Made by a program: the position numbers and the translations under genes. Positions 45,156 to 52,715 of a stretch of DNA of 64,000 nt are shown here, piece by piece. Below the pieces are notes generated by a model. That model did not search any database. It had not been told where the DNA came from and was given only the letters and a program-made list of their open reading frames with translations. How positions within the stretch are numbered: position 1 is the stretch's first letter; each line of letters starts with the position of its first letter. This stretch comes from Acidobacteriota bacterium (GTDB taxonomy: Bacteria > Acidobacteriota > Terriglobia > Acidiferrales > UBA7541), in assembly GCA_013289955.1 (NCBI GenBank), contig JABCYZ010000008.1, positions 118,471 through 182,470 on the forward strand, written 5' to 3'.

Positions 45156-46004
45156 TCATCGCGGAAACAATTTCGCCGAGTTGTCGTACAAAATCTTCCG
45201 CTTCGCTTCTGCCCCAATTGGCAGCGCGTGGAACTTCTCGATATTTCCCTTGATCTCCGGAACGCCCGGCCCGGGCCAGTCCGTCCCCCACAAAACCTTG
45301 TCCGCGATATCCTCGATTCGAGGAAAATATTCCATCAATTTCTGCGGCGGTATCCCCGAAATATCCATGTACATATTCTTGTGCCGTCGCACCAGAAAAA
45401 ACGCCTCGTTCATCCACAGCGGCCGCCCGCCATGCGCCAGAATCACCACCAGATTCGGGTAGTCAATGCTAATGTCGTCGCACAACATCGGCTGCGCGTG
45501 CAAATTTCTCGCGCCCGGAAAGATCGAAGTCCCGGTATGAATCATCACCGGCATCGCATTTGCCTGCGCCCGCTCGTAAATGGCCGCCAAATCCTTGTTT
45601 CCGTTCATGTACGAATTTGGTGTCAGCACCTGATGCGAGGGATGCAGCTTGATCGCGCGGATTCCGATCTTCGCCATGCGGTCCACTTCCGCTCCCGCAT
45701 CGGGCACTGTCCCCGGCAGTACGCCGCCAAATGCAATCAACCGCTCGGGAGCTGCGCTGCAGTATTTCGCGCTCCAGTCATTCACTTCCGGCGTGAACCC
45801 GATGATCTTCGGCGCAACATAATTGATCAGCCCCGCGCGTTCGATCCCGAGGCTATCCAAATGTCCGAGAAACGCTTTGGAATCCTCGCAGTAGCGCATC
45901 ACATCTGCGTAATCCTTCCGCCCGCGCTTCATCAACTCCATCGCGGACGGCTTCATCATGTGGTACGGCATGATGTGAATGTGAATATCGATGATCGGCT
46001 GCAA
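45156..46004 (-). CDS. Amidohydrolase_2 family TIM-barrel protein of unknown role in the box-hcr operon
   Basis: A 282-residue metal-dependent amidohydrolase/decarboxylase-type barrel. Ligands visible: DIHIHIMPY (HxH), IKLHPSHQ, PVMIHTGT (His), VILAHGG (His) and GTDWPGP (Asp). Family members include ACMSD-like decarboxylases and hydrolases of lactone or ring-fission products. It starts at TTG 46004 after GGAGAGAAGA, and lies 116 bases after boxB and 25 before hcrC, so it is probably co-transcribed. Neither the box nor the hcr pathway as usually described has such an enzyme; a decarboxylase feeding 4-hydroxybenzoate or a lactonase/hydrolase for a box intermediate are guesses. Confidence 0.8.
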   Translation of the reverse strand: MQPIIDIHIHIMPYHMMKPSAMELMKRGRKDYADVMRYCEDSKAFLGHLDSLGIERAGLINYVAPKIIGFTPEVNDWSAKYCSAAPERLIAFGGVLPGTVPDAGAEVDRMAKIGIRAIKLHPSHQVLTPNSYMNGNKDLAAIYERAQANAMPVMIHTGTSIFPGARNLHAQPMLCDDISIDYPNLVVILAHGGRPLWMNEAFFLVRRHKNMYMDISGIPPQKLMEYFPRIEDIADKVLWGTDWPGPGVPEIKGNIEKFHALPIGAEAKRKILYDNSAKLFPR

Positions 46005-46098
46005 TCTTCTCTCCGATAATCCGAGCGAAACAACGGGGCGCTGCCGGTTCGGGGCGGGCCCATTCGTCGATTCTCTCGACCTCGTTGCTTCTTTACTT

Positions 46099-46115
46099 CA
46101 TTTCTTCCTTACTTC
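46099..46115 (-). repeat. Purine-rich 17-base element after boxB (copy 1)
   Basis: Reads GAAGTAAGGAAGAAATG on the minus strand, 5 bases after the boxB stop. It matches the element after boxC at 16 of 17 positions. Confidence 0.6.
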
Positions 46116-46120
46116 GCTTC

Positions 46121-47545
46121 TCAGTTAAACCGCACGTATTCAAAATCCAAGGGCTTGCTGTTGATCCCTCGCAGCGGCGGCGCGATCCAATTCGCAAATT
46201 TTCCCGGCTCCACGACGCGCCCCGTCATCAACGACTGCACAAACTTCTCATCCGCCGGACTGGGCAGCCACTCGTGCTTCCGCTTGTCCCAAGCCTCTGC
46301 TGTCAGCACAGCCCCGTCCACACCGATGTGGTGCCCGGCAAAATTCCCAATCGCGCGGTGAAATCCCTTGTGGGGCAGAGTCAGCTTAAAGGGAATGCCC
46401 GCTTCATCGATCACTCGCTGCCACCGCGCAACGCCGTCCGCGATCTCTTCGATGTAGTCGTCACGCAACCGCTCGTTTAAAGCCGTCAGCGCCGGAACAC
46501 TCTTCTTGATGATCCTGTCGCCGACCACTTCGTACACCGGATATTCGGAGTCGCTCAGCAGGTGATCGTCGTCGAGCTTCGTCTCGCGAAACCGCCCCTT
46601 TAGCCCGTTGGTGAAATAGCTCGCGGCGTTCGAAGAAACATCCGAACCATAGAGATCCAGCGTCACACTGTAGTGAAAATTCAGGTATCTCTGAATCGTC
46701 TCGAGATCGATCACTCCAAGCGCTCGCACTTGCGCCGGATCTTCCAATTTGTTTTCCTTCATCACTTCGCAAGTGCGCTTGATAATGCGCGTCACGCCTG
46801 TTTCTCCAACGAACATGTGATGCGCCTCCTCGGTCAGCATGAACCGGCAGGTCCGCGAAAGCGGGTCGAAGCCGGACTCCGCCAAAGCGCACAATTGAAA
46901 CTTTCCGTCGCGGTCCGTAAAAAACGTAAACATGTAAAACGCCAGCCAGTCCGGCGTAGGCTCGTTGAATGCGCCCAAAATGCGCGGATTGTCCGCATCC
47001 CCGGATCGCCGTGCCAGCAGCGCCTCCGCCTCTTCACGGCCGTCGCGCCCAAAATAGCGATGCAACAAATACACCATCGCCCACAAATGCCGCCCCTCCT
47101 CCACATTCACCTGAAAAATATTCCGCAAGTCATACATCGAAGGGCACGATGATCCCAAAAGGCGTTGCTGTTCCACCGACGCCGGCTCTGTGTCCCCCTG
47201 TGTCACAATCACGCGCCGCAGCGTCGACCGGTATTCTCCGGGCACTTCCTGCCAGGCTGGCTGCCCTTTGTGAATTCCAAAGTTCACCTCGCGCTTCTCG
47301 TCGCGCGGCTGCAAAAATATTCCCCAGCGATACTCCGGCATCTTCACATAGTCAAACTGCGCCCATCCATCCGCTTCCACGCTGATTGCCGTCCTCAAAT
47401 AAACCTCATAATTGTGGCTCTCATTCGGCCCCATGTCGTACCACCACCCCATGTACGCCGGCTGCCAATGTTCAAGCGCGCGTTGCAAGCCGCGGTCCCT
47501 TCCCAAGTCCACGTTATTCGGAATTTTTTCCGTGTAATCAATCAT
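46121..47545 (-). CDS. boxB: Benzoyl-CoA 2,3-epoxidase, oxygenase component BoxB
   Basis: A 474-residue diiron oxygenase closely matching BoxB in length and sequence. Expected diiron ligands are present: E120, E150 and H153 (NVEEGRHLWAM), D211, and E240 and H243 (LTEEAHHMF). It inserts one oxygen atom from O2 into benzoyl-CoA to form the 2,3-epoxide and needs a reductase (BoxA), which is not in the window. Start ATG 47545 follows TGAGGAGAATCGGCC. Upstream is boxC, 85 bases away, so boxC and boxB form one unit. Confidence 0.95.
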   Translation of the reverse strand: MIDYTEKIPNNVDLGRDRGLQRALEHWQPAYMGWWYDMGPNESHNYEVYLRTAISVEADGWAQFDYVKMPEYRWGIFLQPRDEKREVNFGIHKGQPAWQEVPGEYRSTLRRVIVTQGDTEPASVEQQRLLGSSCPSMYDLRNIFQVNVEEGRHLWAMVYLLHRYFGRDGREEAEALLARRSGDADNPRILGAFNEPTPDWLAFYMFTFFTDRDGKFQLCALAESGFDPLSRTCRFMLTEEAHHMFVGETGVTRIIKRTCEVMKENKLEDPAQVRALGVIDLETIQRYLNFHYSVTLDLYGSDVSSNAASYFTNGLKGRFRETKLDDDHLLSDSEYPVYEVVGDRIIKKSVPALTALNERLRDDYIEEIADGVARWQRVIDEAGIPFKLTLPHKGFHRAIGNFAGHHIGVDGAVLTAEAWDKRKHEWLPSPADEKFVQSLMTGRVVEPGKFANWIAPPLRGINSKPLDFEYVRFN

Positions 47546-47607
47546 GGCCGATTCTCCTCAGTAGCACCGGTACTCTTGCCTGTGCTTCTTCACTTGCCTC
47601 TTCACGG

Positions 47608-47624
47608 CATTACTTCCTTACTTC
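47608..47624 (-). repeat. Purine-rich 17-base element after boxC (copy 2)
   Basis: Reads GAAGTAAGGAAGTAATG on the minus strand, 6 bases after the boxC stop; near-identical to the element after boxB. Confidence 0.6.
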
Positions 47625-47630
47625 CTCTAC

Positions 47631-49313
47631 TCAAACTCTCTCCCAATTAAATTTCACCGGCGCCCCGGTTCCGTAAACCTTCAACGCCCCGTTCGCCCCC
47701 ACCGCATTCGGCCTAATAAAAATCCAATTCTGCCAAGCCGACAATCTTCCAAAAACGCGCGTCTCGAGAGTTTCGTTAATCCCAAAACGCAGATTTGCCT
47801 CGAGCCCCGTCAACGCATCCGGCGAAAGGGCCGCACGCGATTCCAAAGCCTGCCGAATTTCATCTTCCCAATCCAAATCATCCGGGGCTGCTGTAACAAG
47901 ACCCGCTTCGATCGCCTCATGAACGGTGAGTGTCTTTCCGGTCAAACCCCGCAGCTTTTCGATTTGCGCCGAATCCTGATAAAACCGCGCCGCCATCCGC
48001 GAAAGACCGTTCACCATCGGCAACGCCCCAAAATTCATTCGCGAAAGTACCACCCGTGCTACATTCGCGCCGTCCTGCGAATCCCGCATGTAAACACGGT
48101 CTGCCGCCAGCGCCAGTTCAAAGAGCGTCCCCGCAAAACACGATCCGGGCTCGACAATCGCGTACAAGGACCGCGAAGAAACATCGATGCGCGCAAACGT
48201 TCGTCGCATCATCCCCAGAACTTCGCGCACAAACCAGTTGTCCTGGTGACCCAATACAAATGCGTCGCTTGCCAGCACGGCCTCTGCGTTTCCAGTCGCC
48301 TTCAAAATCCACAATCCCAAATCGAGCTCGTTCGTACGCAGTGTCAGAATGGCATCATCCAGCTCCCGCGCCATTTGCAGTGGCCACCATCCAGCTCCAG
48401 CCGCAAGCGCACTCTCCACCGTGTAGGTCGGCACGGACTCAGGCGCGCGAATCGTCAATGTCACTGTCCGCGCCTCGCGATTTACCTGGGCGTCTACAAA
48501 TTCATAATGTATGCCGGCTTCATCCACCGTCCGGTTGAGCGGCGTCAGCGTCACCCCTTTTGCTCCAGCTGGCCGGTCACTTTGTTCCGCCAACTTCAAA
48601 GCACGTTGCTTCACCTGCTCCGCAAACTGCTGCGGCTTCACCACTTCATCCACCAGCCGCCAGTCCTTCGCTCGCTGTCCCCGCACGCCGTCCGGGTTCG
48701 TGCAGAACATATCCGCATAATCCCGGCGCACTTTTCGCTTATCCGTTACGCGCGTCAAACCGCCCGTCCCCGGCAAGACGCCGAGCAGCGGCAGCTCCGG
48801 TAAACTCACCGCCGACGACCGGTCATCCACCAAAATAATTTCATCGCAAGCCAATGCCAGCTCGTAGCCGCCGCCCGCCGTCGTTCCATTGCAAGCCGCG
48901 ATGAATTTCAACCCGGAGTGCGCGCTCGAATCCTCAATTCCATTCCGCGTTTCGTTCGTGAACTTGCAGAAATTCACCTTCCATGCGTGCGATGAAAGCC
49001 CCAGCATGTAAATATTCGCGCCAGAACAAAAAATCCGGTTCTTCGCGCTCGTGATAATCACCGAGCGAATCTCCGGATGCTCAAACCGAATCCGCTGCAA
49101 CGAGTCATGCAGTTCGATGTCTACCCCGAGGTCATATGAATTCAATTTCAGTTTGTACCCCGGCCGAAGTCCGCCGTCCTCCGCCACGTCCATTGTCAGC
49201 GTTGCCACCGGCCCGTCGAAGCCGAGCTTCCAATGCTTGTATTTGCCAGGTTCGGTCCGGTAATCCGGCGGTTCCATCCTTGCCTGCAATTGTTCTGTCG
49301 CAGCAACGTCCAC
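47631..49313 (-). CDS. boxC: 2,3-Epoxybenzoyl-CoA dihydrolase BoxC
   Basis: A 560-residue protein with two crotonase-like halves. The N-terminal half has VIITSAKNRIFCSGANIYML (oxyanion-hole region) and NGTTAGGGYELALACDEI, and the C-terminal half has SLYAIVEPGSCFAGTLFELA. It is full length for BoxC. The enzyme hydrolytically opens the epoxide ring to 3,4-dehydroadipyl-CoA semialdehyde and formate. The GTG start at 49313 follows TAGGAGG, and boxR ends 9 bases upstream. Confidence 0.95.
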   Translation of the reverse strand: MDVAATEQLQARMEPPDYRTEPGKYKHWKLGFDGPVATLTMDVAEDGGLRPGYKLKLNSYDLGVDIELHDSLQRIRFEHPEIRSVIITSAKNRIFCSGANIYMLGLSSHAWKVNFCKFTNETRNGIEDSSAHSGLKFIAACNGTTAGGGYELALACDEIILVDDRSSAVSLPELPLLGVLPGTGGLTRVTDKRKVRRDYADMFCTNPDGVRGQRAKDWRLVDEVVKPQQFAEQVKQRALKLAEQSDRPAGAKGVTLTPLNRTVDEAGIHYEFVDAQVNREARTVTLTIRAPESVPTYTVESALAAGAGWWPLQMARELDDAILTLRTNELDLGLWILKATGNAEAVLASDAFVLGHQDNWFVREVLGMMRRTFARIDVSSRSLYAIVEPGSCFAGTLFELALAADRVYMRDSQDGANVARVVLSRMNFGALPMVNGLSRMAARFYQDSAQIEKLRGLTGKTLTVHEAIEAGLVTAAPDDLDWEDEIRQALESRAALSPDALTGLEANLRFGINETLETRVFGRLSAWQNWIFIRPNAVGANGALKVYGTGAPVKFNWERV

Positions 49314-49322
49314 GGAATCCTC

Positions 49323-50237
49323 CTACCCCTCGTTCTGTCTTTCGCTCACATGCAATGCGGCTTTCAGTTTTGCAAAACTTTCATCCACGGAACTCCCCGA
49401 AGTATCCAGATACATATCCGCCTTCCGGTACAGCGGCTCGCGCGCCTCAAGAATCCGGCGCAAATCGTCCATCGCCTGATTGCCGCCCGCAATCGCACGC
49501 AAATCGCCCTGCGCAATCACGCGTGCCATGTGCTCCTCAGGCAGCGCCTTGATCCATACCGTATAGCAATTCGAAAGCAGATAGTCGTAGGTCTCTTTTT
49601 CCGAAACCACTCCGCCGCCAACGGAAACTATCGCGCGCTCCTGCTCATGAAGCACGCGTTCCAGCGAGCGCCGCTCGATCGCGCGATAACCCGTCTGCCC
49701 GTACAGCGAAAAGATCTCTCCGAGCGGCATCCCCGTATCTTTTTCAATCTCGCCGTCGAGTTCGACGAACGGAACGCCCATCTCCGCGCCAAGTCGCGCG
49801 CCCAGTGTCGACTTGCCTGCTCCGCGCAAGCCAATCAGCGCGATGCGCCTCTGCCTCACCGCTTCTTCCTCGCCAAACTCCCGCAGCAAACGAAACATCG
49901 CCTCCTCGACGCGATGCGCGGGAATCCGCTCCAAAAATCTCTCAATCAAAACCTTCTCATGCCGTGTTTCCGCTTCCGCTCTAAACAACTCCGCCAGCGA
50001 CACGTGCAGCGCCGCTGCGATTCTCCGCAAAAGCACAATCGAAACGTTCCCCTCGCCTGCCTCTAGTTGCGCCAAATGCCGTTCCGACACGTCCGCCTCG
50101 CGCGCCATCATCTTGCGCGTCAACCCCCGCCGGTTCCGCAACTCCCGTACGCGCTTCCCGAGCGACAAGAGAAACCCGTCATTCGATCCGGGTGTAGCGC
50201 GTGAGGCGGGCTCTTTCGACGGCGTGCTGGTTTGCAT
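49323..50237 (-). CDS. boxR: BoxR/BzdR-type regulator: HTH domain fused to shikimate-kinase-like domain
   Basis: A 304-residue regulator. Residues about 28-82 form an HTH_3 domain (RVRELRNRRGLTRKMMAREA and NVSIVLLRRIAAALHVSLAE). From about 130 to the end there is a shikimate-kinase-like domain with a P-loop (GLRGAGKST) and the SVGGGVV motif. This fusion is specific to BzdR/BoxR, which repress box or bzd genes until benzoyl-CoA binds the kinase-like domain. As first gene of the operon it would control itself along with boxC, boxB and the hcr genes. There is no Shine-Dalgarno sequence at the ATG 50237 (see the promoter entry). Confidence 0.93.
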   Translation of the reverse strand: MQTSTPSKEPASRATPGSNDGFLLSLGKRVRELRNRRGLTRKMMAREADVSERHLAQLEAGEGNVSIVLLRRIAAALHVSLAELFRAEAETRHEKVLIERFLERIPAHRVEEAMFRLLREFGEEEAVRQRRIALIGLRGAGKSTLGARLGAEMGVPFVELDGEIEKDTGMPLGEIFSLYGQTGYRAIERRSLERVLHEQERAIVSVGGGVVSEKETYDYLLSNCYTVWIKALPEEHMARVIAQGDLRAIAGGNQAMDDLRRILEAREPLYRKADMYLDTSGSSVDESFAKLKAALHVSERQNEG

Positions 50238-50769
50238 TGGTTATATTATCGGCTGATTCGGCTGATGCGAATCGCAACCTGCAGTATATCGCATGTAGCC
50301 GTTCCATCGTCAAGAAGCACGATCAGCCCAATCCTGCATCTTGTACCCTGGGGGTCCTACTAGAGTCTACCTCCTTTCGTGTAACTATAAATTTATCAAG
50401 CATGTACGGTCTCTGAAAATCGCTGGCTGTTCTTCTCACTGCCGAACGCCTGGCCATGGCTAGATGCACTATTCTGCCGGGGCCGGGTCATTTTTTTGAT
50501 CCCAGCGTTCGCGTGGCGCCGGATTTCCAGTTGCGCTCTCGACTGTGCCAAGATGCAGACCAGCCCCAAAGCCAACCGGAAGATCAGAGATATAACTGCC
50601 GAACTAGGTATCCGGCGAATGGAAAGAAGGCGGGGGCCCAGGCGAACCGCTTGTCGATCCGGTGATCGACTATGAATTGGCGCGCATCCCTTTGGAAGGC
50701 ATCGACGAAGAGCCGCCCTCGACTTTACGCCGACACCAGCCTTTTCTATTCCTAAGACCACTCCGGACT
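50238..50769. other. Gene-free stretch between boxR and the aryl-CoA ligase gene
   Basis: Contains the boxR promoter and palindrome (50243-50276). Plus-strand frames such as 50662-50859 (MIDYELARIPLEGID at its start) look weakly protein-like but have no ribosome binding site and no family I recognise; this could be a decayed gene. Nothing else was seen. Confidence 0.45.
50243..50276 (-). promoter_or_regulatory. boxR: Predicted boxR promoter with overlapping palindromic operator
   Basis: On the minus strand TTCGCA (50266-50271) and TAATAT (50243-50248) are separated by 17 bases, as in sigma-70 promoters. The perfect palindrome TGCGATTCGCA (50266-50276) overlaps the -35 element, a good place for BoxR to repress. 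The -10 element is only 5 bases from the ATG, so transcription would begin at or beside the start codon; this fits the absence of a ribosome binding site (leaderless mRNA). Confidence 0.4.
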
Positions 50770-52419
50770 CTAGGAAATATCGTGCCTTTGCCGGTCCTGC
50801 AACTCGCGCAGCTTGAAGCGCTGCAATTTTCCCGTGGCCGTCTTGGGGATGTCGGATAGAAATTCGATCCAGCGAGGGCGTTTGTAGCCGCCGATTCTTT
50901 GTCCGACCAATTCCTGCAATTCGTGTGACAGATCTGCGCTCGGTCGGAACTCCGCGTTCAAGACCACGTAGGCCGCAGCTTTGGTGAGGCCATCCTCGTC
51001 CTGGCGAGCGATGACGGCCGCTTCGCGAACCGCAGGATGTGCGATCAGGACGCTTTCGACTTCCGCGGGGCTCAGCCAAAGTCCGTGAACTTTGAAGACG
51101 TCGTTGGAGCGCCCGGCATACCAAAAGTAGCCTTCTTCGTCCTGATAGTATTTGTCGCCGGTACGGAACCAGTCGCCGACAAACGTCTCTTTGGTTTTTT
51201 CGTGCTTGTTCCAATAGCCGGAGCACGTCGAGTCGCCCTTGATGAGAAGATCGCCGATTTCGTTTCGGGCGACAGCGTTGCCCTGCTCGTCGACGATTCG
51301 TGCTTCGTAGCCGGGGATGATTTTGCCGCTTGAGCCGGGTCTGGCTTCCCCGGGACGATTCGCAATCACCATCTGCAACGTTTCTGTCGACCCCAGCGAA
51401 TCTAGAATCTCGACGCCGAAGCGTTCTTTGAAGCGATGAAAGAGCGGCGCGGGAAGCGATTCGCCGGCGGAGATGGCGTGGCGGACGCTTCCCAGATCGA
51501 ATTCCTTCCCATCCTCGCGGTGATGAGCCAGCAGCGCCGCAAAATTCGTGGGCACGGAGAAAAAAAGAGTGGGGTGGTAGCGCTCGATGTCGGCATAAAT
51601 TGTGGCGGGAACGGGGCGCACGGGCGAAAGAATTGTGGTTGCACCGCAGCCAAGAGGGAAGTAGCCGGCATTGCCGAGTCCGTAGGCAAAAAACAAGCGC
51701 GCGACGCTGAAGCAGCGATCGCTCTCGTTCATTTGCAAAATGCCTTTGGCATAGAGCTCACAGCAGACAACCATGTCGTGATGAAGATGGACGCAGCCTT
51801 TGGAGGCGCCGGTGCTCCCGGACGAGTAGAGCCAGAAGGCCGGTTCGTCTTTGCTGGTGGGCGCGGCTCGTAACTCTGGCAAAGCGCTGGCAATCAGATT
51901 TTGCAACGAGTGATGCGTATCGGAAGGCTGACCCAGGCGAGGAAGATCCGACTTCGCTTCGCCGGTCACGCCTACTTCGCTAACCACGATCTCTTGCAAA
52001 TACCGGAGTCTTTCTCGTGGGATGGATTGCAATTGCGACAGCAGAGGTTCGCTCACGATGGCGACACGCGCGCGGCAGTCGTTGAGGATGTACTCGTAGT
52101 CCTGTGGCTTTGCCTGGGTATTGACGGGAACCGCGACGGCGCCAAGCTTAATAGCGCCGAAAAACGAGTAGAGAAATTCGGGCGTGTCGAGGAGTAAGAG
52201 AAGGACGCGTTCTTCCGGCCTGACGCCAAGAGCGAGCAGGGCATTGCCGGTTCGGTTCGTATTTTCCAGCAGTTGCCGATACGTAACCCGCTCGTTGCCG
52301 CATTCGATGGCGACCTTGGCGCCGCGGCCTTCCTGGACGTTGCGATCCACGAAGTAGGTGGCCACATTGAAATTTTCCGGCAAGGTGATCAAGGGAGCAG
52401 CCGCCTCCTGCTTGTGCAT
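50770..52419 (-). CDS. Benzoate/4-hydroxybenzoate-CoA ligase family protein
   Basis: A 549-residue adenylate-forming enzyme. The P-loop-like motif is YSSGSTGASKGCVHLHHD, the A5 region LGSTETLQM, the A7 region DWFRTGDKYY, the A8 hinge GRSNDVFKVHGLWLSP, and the C-terminal catalytic Lys is in PKTATGKLQRFK. The benzoate-CoA ligase subfamily is indicated by ARLFFAYGLGNAGYFPLGCG. It would activate benzoate or 4-hydroxybenzoate with ATP and CoA for the box-hcr pathway just downstream. The frame runs from 52554; I place the start at ATG 52419, where family homology begins, although its ribosome binding site is weak. Confidence 0.88.
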   Translation of the reverse strand: MHKQEAAAPLITLPENFNVATYFVDRNVQEGRGAKVAIECGNERVTYRQLLENTNRTGNALLALGVRPEERVLLLLLDTPEFLYSFFGAIKLGAVAVPVNTQAKPQDYEYILNDCRARVAIVSEPLLSQLQSIPRERLRYLQEIVVSEVGVTGEAKSDLPRLGQPSDTHHSLQNLIASALPELRAAPTSKDEPAFWLYSSGSTGASKGCVHLHHDMVVCCELYAKGILQMNESDRCFSVARLFFAYGLGNAGYFPLGCGATTILSPVRPVPATIYADIERYHPTLFFSVPTNFAALLAHHREDGKEFDLGSVRHAISAGESLPAPLFHRFKERFGVEILDSLGSTETLQMVIANRPGEARPGSSGKIIPGYEARIVDEQGNAVARNEIGDLLIKGDSTCSGYWNKHEKTKETFVGDWFRTGDKYYQDEEGYFWYAGRSNDVFKVHGLWLSPAEVESVLIAHPAVREAAVIARQDEDGLTKAAAYVVLNAEFRPSADLSHELQELVGQRIGGYKRPRWIEFLSDIPKTATGKLQRFKLRELQDRQRHDIS

Positions 52420-52715
52420 CCAGAGAGCTGGGAGCTTCTTGCGCGCAAACGGCCGGGAGTATAGCACGTGGGAATTCTGCGGGAAGGGAGCGGCTTTGGA
52501 TTGTGAAGAGAGGCTGGGCAGGCATACGCTCTGACGCGCTTCGGTCTTGGGCACCGGCTTTCGATACTTCTTCTATCTGGCACCCGGCGTACCATGCCGG
52601 TAACGTACGGCGTTTCACCCCCAACGCGCATCGAACAAAAGCGAACAGACCTGCTTTGCTCCTTAGCCGGCGTGTATGATCGTGCTGACTTTTTCACGAA
52701 ATGGAGGTGAGCGCA

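Noticed and set aside
50662..50859. 65-residue plus-strand frame between boxR and the ligase
   Set aside because: No ribosome binding site, overlaps the end of the ligase gene and has no recognisable family.
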